This document shows, one piece after another, positions 24,817 through 34,183 of a stretch of DNA of 64,000 nt. The position numbers were made by a program, and so were the translations under genes. Origin of the DNA: Streptomyces sp. Go-475 (lineage in GTDB: Bacteria > Actinomycetota > Actinomycetes > Streptomycetales > Streptomycetaceae); assembly GCF_003330845.1 (NCBI RefSeq), contig NZ_CP026121.1, forward strand, positions 806,001 to 870,000. Reading direction: 5' to 3'. How positions within the stretch are numbered: the stretch's first letter is position 1; every line of letters begins with the position of its first letter. The notes beneath the pieces were generated by a model. The model was not told where the DNA came from. It did not search any database and saw only the letters and a list, made by a program, of their open reading frames with translations.

Positions 24817-26723
24817 GCACACATCCCGTGGCGGACGACGGCCTCCACCCCCGGCCCCAGCTGCGCAGGGCCGCGTGGACCGACCTCGGCGGCGCGTGGG
24901 GCTTCGCCCATGACGACGCCGACGCGGGACGGGACGCCGGCTGGCACCGCGACCCCGCTCCCTTCGACCGCACCATCACCGTCCCGTTCCCCCCGGAGTC
25001 CGCCGCGTCGGGCATCCACGACACCGCGTACCACCCCGTCGTCTGGTACCGGCGCACCCTGCGGCCGCCGGTGGACCACCTCCGCGGCGACCGGGTGCTG
25101 TTGCACTTCGGGGCCGTCGACTACCGGGCGTCGGTGTGGGTGGACGGCACCCATGTGGGCGACCACGAAGGCGGCATGACGCCCTTCTCCTTCGACGTGA
25201 CGGCCGCGTTGACGGCCGGCGCGGACGAGCACACCGTCGTCGTGCGCGCCGAGGACCTGCCGTGGGACGCCGAGCAACCACGCGGCAAACAGGACTGGCA
25301 GGACAGCCCGCACGTCATCTGGTACCACCGCACGACGGGCATCTGGCAGCCCGTGTGGCTGGAGGTCGTCCCCGGCACGCATGTCGCGGAGCTGTGCTGG
25401 ACCTCCGACATCGACGGCGCCTCGGTCCGGCTGGAAGCCCTGCTGCGCCGCCCCGTCCGGCGCGGGGACGACCGGCTGGTGATGCGCGTCGGTCTGCGTC
25501 TCGGGACGGAGCTGCTCGCCGAGCAGTCCGCCGTCGTCACGGACGACCGGGTGGTGATGGACATCGCACTCCCGGCCCTGCGCAACGGCCAGGACCGCGA
25601 CCGGCTGCTGTGGTCACCGCACTCCCCCACCCTGGTCGACGCCGACATCGTCCTGCTGGACCGGGACGCCGACGGGGTGGAGCGGCCCGTGGACGAGGTC
25701 GCGAGCTATCTGGGCATCCGCACGGCGGAGGTCGCCGACGGGCGGTTCCTGCTCAACGGCCGCCCGTACTACCTCCGCATGGTCCTGGAGCAGGGCTACT
25801 GGCCCGAGTCCCACCTCGCGGCCCCGGACGCCGGGGCGCTGCGCCGCGAGGTCGAACTGATCAAGGAACTGGGTTTCAACGGCGCCCGGGTCCACCAGAA
25901 GGTGGAGGACCCCCGCTTCCTCCACTGGTGCGACCGGCTGGGTCTGCTGGTCTGGGGCGAGATGGCCGGCGCGTTCGCGTTCGGCCCGGAGGCGGTGCGC
26001 CGGCTGACCACCGAGTGGATGGACGTCGTACGCCGGGACCGCGGGCACCCCTCGGTGGTGGCCTGGGTGCCGTTCAACGAGAGCTGGGGGGTGCAGGACA
26101 TCGCCGGCTCGCCGGCGCAGCGCGCCTTCGTCGAGGGTGTGGTGCAGCTGACCCGGGCCCTCGACCCCTCGCGGCCCGTCATATCCAACGACGGCTGGGA
26201 GATGCCCGAGAGCGACATGTGGACCGTTCACGACTACGCGGGCACCGGGCGGGAACTGCGGGCCCGTTACGGCACCGCCGGGGCCGTCGAGGCGATGCTC
26301 ACCGACGGCCGGCCGGGCGGCCGCCGGGTCGTGCTCGACCCCGATGCTTCAGATCCCCGCGGTGGACGCCCGGTGCTGCTCACCGAGTTCGGCGGCCTCA
26401 GCTACCGCCCCGAGGGCGAGGAGTGGTTCGGCTACTCCACGGTGACGTCACCGGCCGAACTGCGCGGCCGGCTCGACGAACTGTTCGGCGCGGTGACCGA
26501 CTCCCCGGAACTCGCGGGGTTCTGCTACACGCAACTCACCGACACGGAACAGGAGACCAACGGCCTGCTCACCGCCGGGCGGCGGGCGAAGCTGCCGGTC
26601 GAGGAGATCCGCCGCATGGTCGGGCGTCCCTCCGCCGCCATGCCCACCGAGGCCCTCGACCGGCACCGCCGGGAGGTGGAGGAGGCCAACCATCAGCCCG
26701 GGGGCACGGCCACAACGTTGTAG
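24813..26723 (+). CDS. GH2 family glycosidase, cytoplasmic
   Basis: This 636-residue enzyme has the GH2 domain order: sugar-binding jelly roll (about 40-190), immunoglobulin-like sandwich (about 190-300) and catalytic TIM barrel (about 300-600). The acid/base is Glu423 in PFNESWG and the nucleophile Glu525 in LLTEFGG. There is no signal peptide. It could be a beta-galactosidase, beta-glucuronidase or alpha-L-arabinopyranosidase-like enzyme, since sequence alone does not decide. The GTG at 24813 follows GGAGCGAGGAC and overlaps the GH1-like stop by four bases. The LacI-type palindrome at 26712 overlaps its 3' end. Confidence 0.87.
   Translation: MSTHPVADDGLHPRPQLRRAAWTDLGGAWGFAHDDADAGRDAGWHRDPAPFDRTITVPFPPESAASGIHDTAYHPVVWYRRTLRPPVDHLRGDRVLLHFGAVDYRASVWVDGTHVGDHEGGMTPFSFDVTAALTAGADEHTVVVRAEDLPWDAEQPRGKQDWQDSPHVIWYHRTTGIWQPVWLEVVPGTHVAELCWTSDIDGASVRLEALLRRPVRRGDDRLVMRVGLRLGTELLAEQSAVVTDDRVVMDIALPALRNGQDRDRLLWSPHSPTLVDADIVLLDRDADGVERPVDEVASYLGIRTAEVADGRFLLNGRPYYLRMVLEQGYWPESHLAAPDAGALRREVELIKELGFNGARVHQKVEDPRFLHWCDRLGLLVWGEMAGAFAFGPEAVRRLTTEWMDVVRRDRGHPSVVAWVPFNESWGVQDIAGSPAQRAFVEGVVQLTRALDPSRPVISNDGWEMPESDMWTVHDYAGTGRELRARYGTAGAVEAMLTDGRPGGRRVVLDPDASDPRGGRPVLLTEFGGLSYRPEGEEWFGYSTVTSPAELRGRLDELFGAVTDSPELAGFCYTQLTDTEQETNGLLTAGRRAKLPVEEIRRMVGRPSAAMPTEALDRHRREVEEANHQPGGTATTL
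26712..26721. promoter_or_regulatory. LacI-type palindrome before lacI
   Basis: ACAACGTTGT is a perfect 10 bp palindrome reaching into the GH2 stop codon and lying 89 bases before the lacI ATG. It shares the ACAACGTT core with the site at 20208, which fits autoregulation plus operon control by the same repressor. Confidence 0.5.
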
Positions 26724-26809
26724 GATGCGGTTCCTCCCGTGACGAGCGGAGGAGCACGCGACGGCCGGGGCGAACCGCTGAATGCCCCTGATCGGTGAGG
26801 ACAGTCGGC

Positions 26810-27829
26810 ATGGTGGTTCGCCTCAAGGACGTCGCCGAGCACGCGGGCGTCTCCATCAAGACGGTTTCCAACGTCGTACGGGGCGAGGCGCACGTGTCGG
26901 AGGCCACGCGCGAGCGGGTGCTCCGGTCCATCTCCGAACTCGGCTACCGGCCCCACGCCTCGGCCCGCCACCTCAGGACGGGCCGGAGCGGCATCCTGGC
27001 CCTGGCGGTGCCGGACCTGGCGGCTCCCTACTTCGCCGAGCTGGCCGCGGCCGTGATCGCCGCGGCCAAGGGCATGTCGTACACGGTGCTGATCGAGGAG
27101 ACGGGCGGGGATCCCGAGGAGGAGCTGCGGATCGCGTGCGGTCTGGGGTCCTCGCTCATCGACGGTGTGCTGCTCAGCCCGCTCCGCCTCGACCAGGAGG
27201 CCCTGGCCTCCCGCCCCCGCCGGGTGCCGCTGGTGCTGCTCGGTGAGCGGGACTACGAGCTTCCGGTCGACCACGTGCTGATCGACAATGTCGCCGCGGC
27301 CCGGGAGGTCACCGCCCACCTGCTCTCCCTCGGCCACACCCGGGTGGCGGCGATCGGCGCCCAGCGCGGCGCCGCCTCCGCCACCGCCCAGCAGCGCGTA
27401 CGGGGTTACCAGGAGGCGCTGTACCGCGCCGGCGTCCCGTACGACCCCGCCCTGACGTGCGAGGTCTCGGCCTACCGCCTGGCCGACGGCGTCCGGGCCA
27501 TGCGGTCGCTGCTGGACCTGCCCGAACCACCGGAAGCGGTGTTCTGCTTCAACGACCTGCTGGCGGCCGGGGCCGTGCGGGCGGCGGCCGACCGCGGCCT
27601 CGGGGTGCCGCGGGACGTGGCGATCGCCGGGTTCGACGATGTCGAGCTCTCGCAGTTCTCGGTGCCCTCCCTGACGACCGTGGCGCCCGACAAGGCGGAA
27701 CTCGCCCGGCTGGCCGTCACCGCGCTGCTGCGACGGATAGCGGACGACAGCGCCGAGGAGCCTCCCGCCGTGCTGTACGCGGGGCACCGGCTCGTCGTCC
27801 GCGAGAGCAGCGGCGCGGACACCCCCTAG
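26810..27829 (+). CDS. LacI family transcriptional regulator of the adjoining sugar operon
   Basis: This 339-residue repressor has an N-terminal LacI helix-turn-helix ([23 protein letters not shown], residues 3-25), the hinge helix, and a periplasmic-binding-protein-like sensor domain from about residue 60. A GAGGA site precedes the ATG at 26810. It follows the GH2 gene by 86 bases in the same direction and is the natural regulator of the 20332-26723 operon, releasing DNA on binding an imported sugar. Its stop shares CTAG with the convergent ung gene. Confidence 0.92.
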   Translation: MVVRLKDVAEHAGVSIKTVSNVVRGEAHVSEATRERVLRSISELGYRPHASARHLRTGRSGILALAVPDLAAPYFAELAAAVIAAAKGMSYTVLIEETGGDPEEELRIACGLGSSLIDGVLLSPLRLDQEALASRPRRVPLVLLGERDYELPVDHVLIDNVAAAREVTAHLLSLGHTRVAAIGAQRGAASATAQQRVRGYQEALYRAGVPYDPALTCEVSAYRLADGVRAMRSLLDLPEPPEAVFCFNDLLAAGAVRAAADRGLGVPRDVAIAGFDDVELSQFSVPSLTTVAPDKAELARLAVTALLRRIADDSAEEPPAVLYAGHRLVVRESSGADTP

Positions 27830-28503
27830 GGCAGTCGCCAGTCCACCGGTTGGCCGCCCTGCTGGATCAGCAGCTCGTTGGCCCGGCTGAATGGACGTGA
27901 GCCGAAGAAGCCCCGGTCCGCCGACATCGGGGAGGGGTGGGCGGACTCGATCGCCGGGAGGTCCCCGAGCAGCGGCCGCAGATTGCGCGCGTCCCGCCCC
28001 CACAGGATCGACACCAGCGGCTTGCCCCGCGCGGCCAGCGCCCGGATCGCCTGCTCGGTGACCTCTTCCCAGCCCTTGCCGCGGTGCGCGCCGGGATTGC
28101 GCGGGGCTGTGGTGAGCGCCCGGTTGAGCAGGAGGACGCCCTGCCGGGTCCACGGCGTCAGGTCTCCGTTGGACGGCCTGGGCAGCCCCAGGTCGGCGTG
28201 CAGCTCGCGGAAGATGTTCTGCAGGCTGCCCGGCAGCGAACGCACTTCGGGCGCCACCGCGAAGCTCAGGCCGATGGCCATGCCGGGTGTCGGATAGGGA
28301 TCCTGTCCGACGATCAGGACCCGGACGTCGTCGAAGGGTTGCTGGAAGGCGCGCAGGACGTTCGCCCCGGCCGGGAGGTAGGTGCGGCCCGCGGCTATCT
28401 CGGCCCGTAGGAAGTCCCCCATGGCGGCGATGCGTTCGGCCGCGGGTTCGAGGGCCTTCGCCCAGCCTGCTTCGACAAGTTCGTGCAACGGTCGTGGTGC
28501 CAC
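27826..28503 (-). CDS. ung: Uracil-DNA glycosylase (family 1)
   Basis: This 225-residue DNA repair enzyme removes uracil from DNA. The water-activating loop GQDPYP contains the catalytic Asp68. The LLNRALT region and the minor-groove HPSPMSA loop with the catalytic His are all intact. Length and motif order fit family 1 UDG. The start is the GTG at 28503. Its stop codon and that of the convergent lacI gene overlap in the four-base palindrome CTAG at 27826-27829. Streptomyces often encode more than one ung, and this is a full-length copy. Confidence 0.95.
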   Translation of the reverse strand: MAPRPLHELVEAGWAKALEPAAERIAAMGDFLRAEIAAGRTYLPAGANVLRAFQQPFDDVRVLIVGQDPYPTPGMAIGLSFAVAPEVRSLPGSLQNIFRELHADLGLPRPSNGDLTPWTRQGVLLLNRALTTAPRNPGAHRGKGWEEVTEQAIRALAARGKPLVSILWGRDARNLRPLLGDLPAIESAHPSPMSADRGFFGSRPFSRANELLIQQGGQPVDWRLP

Positions 28504-28655
28504 GACGCGTCACTCTACTGGCAGATCCGCAGGCCCCGGTATCGGACGCCGTCCCCGCCCGCACGGGCGGTCCCCGGCGCTACTCTTCCTCCCCGTCGAG
28601 GACTTCGAGACGGCCGGGCGGACCGCACGGCCGGGTCACCGGAGAGGAGGGGAGC

Positions 28656-29657
28656 GTGCCGCGTCCCGTGCTGACCCCCGCGTCGGTCGGCTCCGGCTTC
28701 CTCGCCGTGGACTCCGGCGGGTCCGGGCTCCGGGCTGTGGTGGGCACCGCCGAGCGCGGTCCGCTGGCGCGGGCGGTGTCCGGGGAGCCGGTCCGCACGG
28801 GTGAGCGGGGCATCGACCCCGGCGATTTCCTGGCGCGGCTGCTGCCGTTGGTGCGCGCGTCGGCCGCCGAGGCCGGGCCGGTGCCGTTGACCGCCGCCGT
28901 CGTCGGCGCGGCCGGGCTCGCCTCCCTGGGGGACGCGCTGCGCGCCGAACTGCCGGGTGCCCTGGCCCGGGAGCTGGGGGTGCGCAGGGTCGCGCTCGCC
29001 GCCGACGCGGTGACCGCGTACGTGGGTGCCCTCGGGCCCCGGCCGGGGGCGGTGGTCGCCGGCGGTACGGGCCTGATCGCGATCGGCACGGACCTGACCG
29101 GCTGGCGCCGCGCGGACGGCTGGGGGCATCTGCTCGGCGACTGCGGGGGCGGGGCCTGGATCGGCCGGGCGGGTCTCGAGGCGGCGCTGCGGGCTCATGA
29201 CGGGCGCGAGGGCGGCTCGGCCCGGCTGCTGGCGTGCGCCGAGGAGGTGTTCGGTCCCGTGGCGGGGCTGCCGGGCGCGCTGTATCCACGGCCCGACCGG
29301 CCCGCCGTGCTCGCCTCGTTCGCGCCCCGGGTGGCCGCCTGCGCGGACGGTGACCCCGTCGCCGCGGGGATCCTGCGCGCCGCCGCCCGCCACCTGGCCG
29401 ACTCCGCGGCGGCCGTGTGCCCCACGGCGGGTGAGGCCCGCGTCGCCGTCACCGGCGGCCTGTTCAAGCTGGGCGAGCCGCTCCTCGGGCCGCTGGAGGA
29501 GGAGCTGGCGAAGCGGCTGCCGGGGGTGCGGCGGGTGCCGGCCGAGGGCGATCCGCTGGACGGCGCGGTGCGGATGGCGGCGGAGCTGAGCGCCGGTGCG
29601 CTCACCCTGCCGGGTGATGCGGCAATGCTCTCCGTTACCACCCTGTCGGGTGATTGA
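28656..29657 (+). CDS. BadF/BadG/BcrA-type ATPase, N-acetylglucosamine kinase-like
   Basis: This 333-residue protein of the ASKHA fold has a phosphate 1 loop (AVDSGGSGLRAVV), an adenosine region (VTGGLFKLGEPLLG) and the GGTGLIAIG motif. The closest functional label is an eukaryotic-type N-acetylglucosamine kinase (BadF/BadG family), which phosphorylates amino sugars. No neighbour confirms that substrate. A GAGGAGGGGAGC site lies directly before the GTG at 28656. Confidence 0.82.
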   Translation: MPRPVLTPASVGSGFLAVDSGGSGLRAVVGTAERGPLARAVSGEPVRTGERGIDPGDFLARLLPLVRASAAEAGPVPLTAAVVGAAGLASLGDALRAELPGALARELGVRRVALAADAVTAYVGALGPRPGAVVAGGTGLIAIGTDLTGWRRADGWGHLLGDCGGGAWIGRAGLEAALRAHDGREGGSARLLACAEEVFGPVAGLPGALYPRPDRPAVLASFAPRVAACADGDPVAAGILRAAARHLADSAAAVCPTAGEARVAVTGGLFKLGEPLLGPLEEELAKRLPGVRRVPAEGDPLDGAVRMAAELSAGALTLPGDAAMLSVTTLSGD

Positions 29658-29767
29658 TCCGATCGCGTCCGATCCGTGCGTAACTCATCAGACAAAACCG
29701 GACGGATACCGCTCACCTGCCCCCTCCCCGAACAGGGGAGCCCAATAAGCCAGTAACATGCGGCGCC

Positions 29768-30691
29768 ATGAGTTCCCCCACTGGGCCCGCGGATGGCCTG
29801 CCAGTACGAATGCCGCGCCCCCGCCAGCCCGGACGGCACCGCCGTCCCGAGCCGCTGGTTGCTCCCGAGGGCGCGCCCGCGCTCGTCCTCGCCGTGCCGG
29901 GGACGCCCAGTAGCGCCACGCGCAGCCTCGCCGAGGAGGTCGTGAGCATCGCCCGCTCCGAGCTGCCCGGCCTCGACGCCCGCATCGGGTACCTGGACGG
30001 GGACAACGCGGAGTTCCCCTCGCTGCAGGCCGTGCTCGTGCACACCGCGGAGGAACGCACGGCCCGGTTCGAGCAGGCCCGCGCCGCCGGCCTGGACGTC
30101 AAGGCGCCGGACGGCCCCGTCGCCGTCGTCGTGCCGCTGCTCGCCGGACCGGACAGCGCTCTGCTGCGCCAGGTCCGCCAGGCCCTCATGGAGAGCCGGG
30201 TCGCCGCCGAGCTGACCGACGTCCTCGGCCCGCACCCGCTGCTCGCCGAGGCGCTGCACGTGCGGCTCTCCGAGGCCGGCCTGGCCCGCGCGGACCGCGC
30301 CCGGCTGTTCACCGTGGCGACCGCCGCGGACGGCATCATCCTGGCCTCCGTGGGCGGTGACGAGGCCGTGCAGGCGGCCGGGATCACCGGCATGCTGCTC
30401 GCCGCGCGCCTCGCGGTGCCGGTGATGGCGGCGGCCCTGGACCAGGAGGGCTCCATCGCGTCCGTCGCCGAGCAGCTGCGGTCCTCGGGCTCGCAGCAGC
30501 TGGCCCTCGCGCCGTACCTGATCGGCCCGGAGATCGAGCCGGTGCTGGTCGAGGAGGCCGCGAAGGAGGCGGAGTGCTCCGCCGCGGAGTCACTCGGGGC
30601 CTACCCGGCGATCGGGAAGCTGGCCCTGGCCAAGTACACGACGGCGCTGGGCATCTCGCCGCAGCAGCCGCAGGGGGCGCCGGTTCGCTGA
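29768..30691 (+). CDS. CbiX/SirB-like protein of unknown function
   Basis: This 307-residue soluble protein has a low-complexity Pro/Arg-rich N-terminus (about 1-35) followed by two halves that resemble the chelatase fold of sirohydrochlorin chelatases (ALVLAVPGTPSSATRSLAEEVVSIAR... and VVVPLLAGPDSALLRQVRQAL). No tetrapyrrole genes are adjacent, and the usual first His is replaced by Pro-Gly in the AVPGTP stretch, so chelatase activity is doubtful. A strong hairpin terminator follows 12 bases after the stop. Confidence 0.72.
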   Translation: MSSPTGPADGLPVRMPRPRQPGRHRRPEPLVAPEGAPALVLAVPGTPSSATRSLAEEVVSIARSELPGLDARIGYLDGDNAEFPSLQAVLVHTAEERTARFEQARAAGLDVKAPDGPVAVVVPLLAGPDSALLRQVRQALMESRVAAELTDVLGPHPLLAEALHVRLSEAGLARADRARLFTVATAADGIILASVGGDEAVQAAGITGMLLAARLAVPVMAAALDQEGSIASVAEQLRSSGSQQLALAPYLIGPEIEPVLVEEAAKEAECSAAESLGAYPAIGKLALAKYTTALGISPQQPQGAPVR

Positions 30692-30703
30692 ACGTCTGCC
30701 AGG

Positions 30704-30730
30704 AGGCCCGCTTCGTTCCGGAGCGGGCCT
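30704..30730 (+). terminator. Hairpin terminator
   Basis: AGGCCCGCT (30704-30712) and AGCGGGCCT (30722-30730) form a 9 bp perfect stem with a 9-base loop just after the CbiX-like gene. Confidence 0.8.
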
Positions 30731-30823
30731 TCGCCGTTCGGGGTCCGGTTCGGCGGCCGGACGCGCGTGCGTTGTGGCTGGTCGCGCGGTTCCCCGCGCG
30801 CCTTCAGTCCCCTCCCCGGCCCG

Positions 30824-31852
30824 TCAGCCGAGGACCACACAGGATGCCGCCGGCACCCTGATCGAGCCGCCTCGCTCGGGGATTCCCGTGTGCGGGTCCG
30901 CGGCGAACCAGGTCACGTCGCCCGAGCGTTCGTTCGCGACGTAGAGGAAACCCCCTGACGCCGTGAGCGCACGCGGCCAGTGGCCGCCGCAGGGCACCGT
31001 GGCGACCAGCCGCAGCTCCTCCCCTTCGACGGCGAGCACGGACAGGACGTCCTCACCGCGGGTGGCGGTCCACACGTGGCGCCCGTCGGGCGAGACGGCG
31101 ATGCCCGACGGCCAGGCGTCGCCCGCCGGCGCGCCGGGCAGGACCGGGATCTCGGTCAGCGGGGTCAGCACGCCGGCGGCCGCGTCCCAGCGGCAGACGG
31201 TGACGGACGGGCTGAGCTCGTTGACGACGTACGCGTGCCCGCCGTCCGGGTGGAAGGCCAGGTGACGCGGCCCCGAGCCGGGTCGCAGGGCGCTCTCGCG
31301 GTGCAGGGCGGGGGCACCGTCCGTCAGCGTGCACACCCGCACGGAGTCGGTGCCGAGGTCGACGCTGACGGCCCAGCGGCCGCTCGGGTCGGGCTGCACC
31401 TGATGGGCGTGCGGGCCCTGCTGGCGCGGGGTGTGCGGGCCCGCCCCGGTGTGCCGGAGCAGCCCGGAGGCGGACCGCGCGAGGGTGCCGTCGGGGCGGA
31501 CGGGGACGGCGGTGACGCTGCCGGAGCCGTAGTTGGCGGTGAGGAGATGCCCGTCGAAGAGGGCGAGGTGCGTCGGCCCGTTGCCGCCGACCGGCACGGG
31601 CGGCCCGGCCGGCTCGGGCCTGTCCCCGTCCACCCGGTACGCGGCGACGGCGCCCTCGGCCGTCTCACTGACCGCGTACAGCGTGTCGCCGTCGGGCGAG
31701 AGGGCCAGGTAGGAGGGGTCGGGCAGGGCATCGACGCTGCCGAGGACGGTCAGCGCGCCGCTGTGGGGGTCGGCCCGCGCCGTCACGATGCCGGGGCCGC
31801 CGGCCGCCGTGAACGACCCGATGAACGCCCGCCGCCTGCCGCTGTCCGCCAC
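30824..31852 (-). CDS. Lactonase-family seven-bladed beta-propeller protein
   Basis: This 342-residue protein of the YbhE/6-phosphogluconolactonase family (lactonase, seven-bladed propeller) has repeated blades such as PSYLALSPDGDTLYAVSE, RHLAFHPDGGHAYVVNE and SGIAVSPDGRHVWTATRG. There is no signal peptide. Family members hydrolyse 6-phosphogluconolactone or related lactones. Here it stands alone, between genes for a CbiX-like and a FUSC protein, so the true substrate is open. Confidence 0.88.
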   Translation of the reverse strand: MADSGRRRAFIGSFTAAGGPGIVTARADPHSGALTVLGSVDALPDPSYLALSPDGDTLYAVSETAEGAVAAYRVDGDRPEPAGPPVPVGGNGPTHLALFDGHLLTANYGSGSVTAVPVRPDGTLARSASGLLRHTGAGPHTPRQQGPHAHQVQPDPSGRWAVSVDLGTDSVRVCTLTDGAPALHRESALRPGSGPRHLAFHPDGGHAYVVNELSPSVTVCRWDAAAGVLTPLTEIPVLPGAPAGDAWPSGIAVSPDGRHVWTATRGEDVLSVLAVEGEELRLVATVPCGGHWPRALTASGGFLYVANERSGDVTWFAADPHTGIPERGGSIRVPAASCVVLG

Positions 31853-31998
31853 CGCTGTCCCCTCTCGTCCCCGGGCCGCCCGGAACGACCGCGCAGCCGA
31901 TCATCCGCGGTCTAGACCAAGGGGTCAAGGAGTCGGGAAGGCGTGGCCCACACCGACGCCGGCGAACGCGCCCGGGGAACAGCCGCGCGGGAGTCGCC

Positions 31999-33489
31999 TC
32001 ACGCCCCCGCCAACGGAGACCCCGAAGGAGCCCGCAGCGGCCGGGCCAGTTCGGCCAGGGCCCGTTCCAGGCCGTGCAGGTGGGCCAGGACCGGCTCCGT
32101 CGTGGGCGGTCCGTCCGGCTGGACCAGGACGTCCCCGCCCTGGGTGAGCGCCTCGACCGCGGCCTCCACGCGCCGGCAGGCCGTGGCGAGGCGGGCGTCG
32201 TGGGAGGCCTCGGGGTCGGCGGCGACGGCGACCAGGCCGCGGACCTCCCGGGCGCAGTCGTCGAGGAGGGCGAGCACGTGCCGGGCGCGCCGCTTGCGGC
32301 CCCGCATCGGGTTCAGCGGGTGCACCAGCGGGGCGACGGAGAGCCGCACCCGGGCGAGCAGCTGCTCCAGCTCGGCCACGCGCGGGGCCGGGTCGGCGTC
32401 CGCCGCGCCGACCAGCCGCCGGGCGGTCTCGGCGGCGCAGGCGTGGACGCAGCGCAGGGCCCGCTGGATCCAGGCGTCGGTGACGCTGTGGGTGGTGACG
32501 GGCAGGACGAGGATCACGGCCAGCGCGGCGCCGAGCGCCCCGACGCCGGTCTCGGCGAGCCGCAGGGCGAGCAGGCCGGGGCCGAGCACGCCGAGGAGGC
32601 CGTAGAGCAGCCCGGCGAGCAGGGTGACCCAGAGCATCATCCAGGTGTAGGAGACGGCGGCCGTGTAGAAGATGCCGAAGACGCAGGCGGCGGCGAGTAC
32701 GGCCGTGACGGTCGGGTCGCCGTGCACCGGCAGGGCGACGAGGAGGCCCAGGGCGATGCCGATGACCGTGCCGAGCAGCCGCCGGAAGCCGCGGACCAGG
32801 GTCTCGCCGCGCGAGGTGGTGTTGACGAAGATCCACCAGGTGGCGCCGACGGCCCAGTACCAGCGCTGTCCGGAGACCAGCTGTCCCACGACGAGGGCGA
32901 AACCGGCCCCGGCGGTCGCCTGGATCGCCTGGCGGGTGGTCACCCGGGCCAGGCCGGTGCCGCCCGGCGGGGCGGGCGCGGCGGGCGGCGGCAGGCGGCG
33001 CTCGTAGCACCACAGCCCGAAGCGCACCGCGGCGGCGGTGAGGACGGAGAGCAGGACCGCGGCGTACAGCTCGGGCAGCTGGCCGGTGGTGGCGTGCAGG
33101 AACTGCGCCACGAAGAAGGTCATGAACGCGAACACGCCGAGGCTGTGGCCGCGCGCACCCCAGCGGCGCGCGTACACGCCCGCGCCGACCACGGCGAGGA
33201 AGGTGAGGTCCCGGGCCACCGGATGGTCGTGCAGTCCGGCCGCGGCGGTGAGCACGGGCAGCCCGACGGCGGGCAGCAGCGCGGTGGTGACGGCCTGGCC
33301 GCGGACCGTGGCGTCGGTGACGGTGAACAGGGCGAGCAGGGCGGCGAGACCGCCGGTGACGGCCCCCGTGAGGGAGTGCCCGGCGAGGCCGCACACGGCG
33401 ACCGCGAGCGAGATGCCGAGCACCGCGCGCGTGGCGAACCGCAACCGCGTCCGTCCCGGATCCGGAGCCCAGAACACCCTCTTCAGCAC
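31999..33489 (-). CDS. FUSC family membrane protein
   Basis: This 496-residue protein has two blocks of about five to six transmembrane helices (roughly 15-150 and 205-330) separated by a cytoplasmic linker, then a long C-terminal soluble domain. The second block contains the conserved WWIFVNTTSRGETLVRGFRRLLGTVIG stretch typical of FUSC_2 proteins. These are thought to export aromatic acids or similar compounds. The GTG start follows an AAGGGGG tract. It is divergent from an Lrp/AsnC regulator at 33687 that may control it. Confidence 0.85.
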   Translation of the reverse strand: MLKRVFWAPDPGRTRLRFATRAVLGISLAVAVCGLAGHSLTGAVTGGLAALLALFTVTDATVRGQAVTTALLPAVGLPVLTAAAGLHDHPVARDLTFLAVVGAGVYARRWGARGHSLGVFAFMTFFVAQFLHATTGQLPELYAAVLLSVLTAAAVRFGLWCYERRLPPPAAPAPPGGTGLARVTTRQAIQATAGAGFALVVGQLVSGQRWYWAVGATWWIFVNTTSRGETLVRGFRRLLGTVIGIALGLLVALPVHGDPTVTAVLAAACVFGIFYTAAVSYTWMMLWVTLLAGLLYGLLGVLGPGLLALRLAETGVGALGAALAVILVLPVTTHSVTDAWIQRALRCVHACAAETARRLVGAADADPAPRVAELEQLLARVRLSVAPLVHPLNPMRGRKRRARHVLALLDDCAREVRGLVAVAADPEASHDARLATACRRVEAAVEALTQGGDVLVQPDGPPTTEPVLAHLHGLERALAELARPLRAPSGSPLAGA

Positions 33490-33686
33490 CGCTTACCGCC
33501 CCCTTCGCGCGTGGACAGGAATGAGCATGAAAAAGGCGCCGCGGGGTCCGCAGCGCCATCGACGCGTCCATATCAGCATCCCGGACGCCACTGGCTCAAC
33601 AGGCTCCTTTTAGACTGGGCCATTGGTACAGCGCGAGCGGCCGGGGCACGGCCGCGGCAGAGCCAACGGACGAGGAGGCCGGCGTC

Positions 33687-34163
33687 ATGGCCGTGGACGA
33701 GCTCGACACCCGCATCCTGCGGCTGCTGCTGGAGCGGCCCCGCACGAGCGTGCGCGAGTACGCCCGGATCCTCGGGGTCGCCCGGGGCACGCTCCAGGCC
33801 CGGCTGGACCGTCTGGAGCGCGACGGCGTGATCACCGGCACGGGTCCGGCCCTCTCCCCCGCCGCGCTCGGGCATCCGGTGCTGGCGTTCGTGCACATCG
33901 AGGTCACCCAGGGCCATCTCGACGAGGTGGGCGACGCGCTGGCGGCGGTCCCGGAGATCGTCGAGGCGTTCTCCATCACGGGCGGCGGGGATCTGCTGGC
34001 CCGGGTCGTGGCGCGGGACAACGCGCACCTGGAGGACGTCGTCCAGAAACTGATCAGCATGCCCGGGGTGGTGCGCACCCGCACCGAGGTCGCCCTGCGC
34101 GAGCGGGTCCCGCACCGGCTGCTGCCGCTGGTGGAGTCGGTCGGGCGGTCGGCCCGCAGATGA
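33687..34163 (+). CDS. Lrp/AsnC family transcriptional regulator
   Basis: This 158-residue protein has an N-terminal winged helix-turn-helix (DELDTRILRLLLERPRTSVREYARILGVARGTLQARLDRLERDGVI) and a C-terminal RAM/ACT-like effector domain (AFVHIEVTQGHLDEVGDALAAVPEIVEAFSITGGGDLLARV). Such octameric regulators respond to amino acids. An AGGAGG site precedes the ATG. It is divergent from FUSC and is followed by a HAD gene only 20 bases later, possibly one transcript. Confidence 0.92.
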   Translation: MAVDELDTRILRLLLERPRTSVREYARILGVARGTLQARLDRLERDGVITGTGPALSPAALGHPVLAFVHIEVTQGHLDEVGDALAAVPEIVEAFSITGGGDLLARVVARDNAHLEDVVQKLISMPGVVRTRTEVALRERVPHRLLPLVESVGRSARR

Positions 34164-34183
34164 TCTTTGAGAGCATGGGCGCC

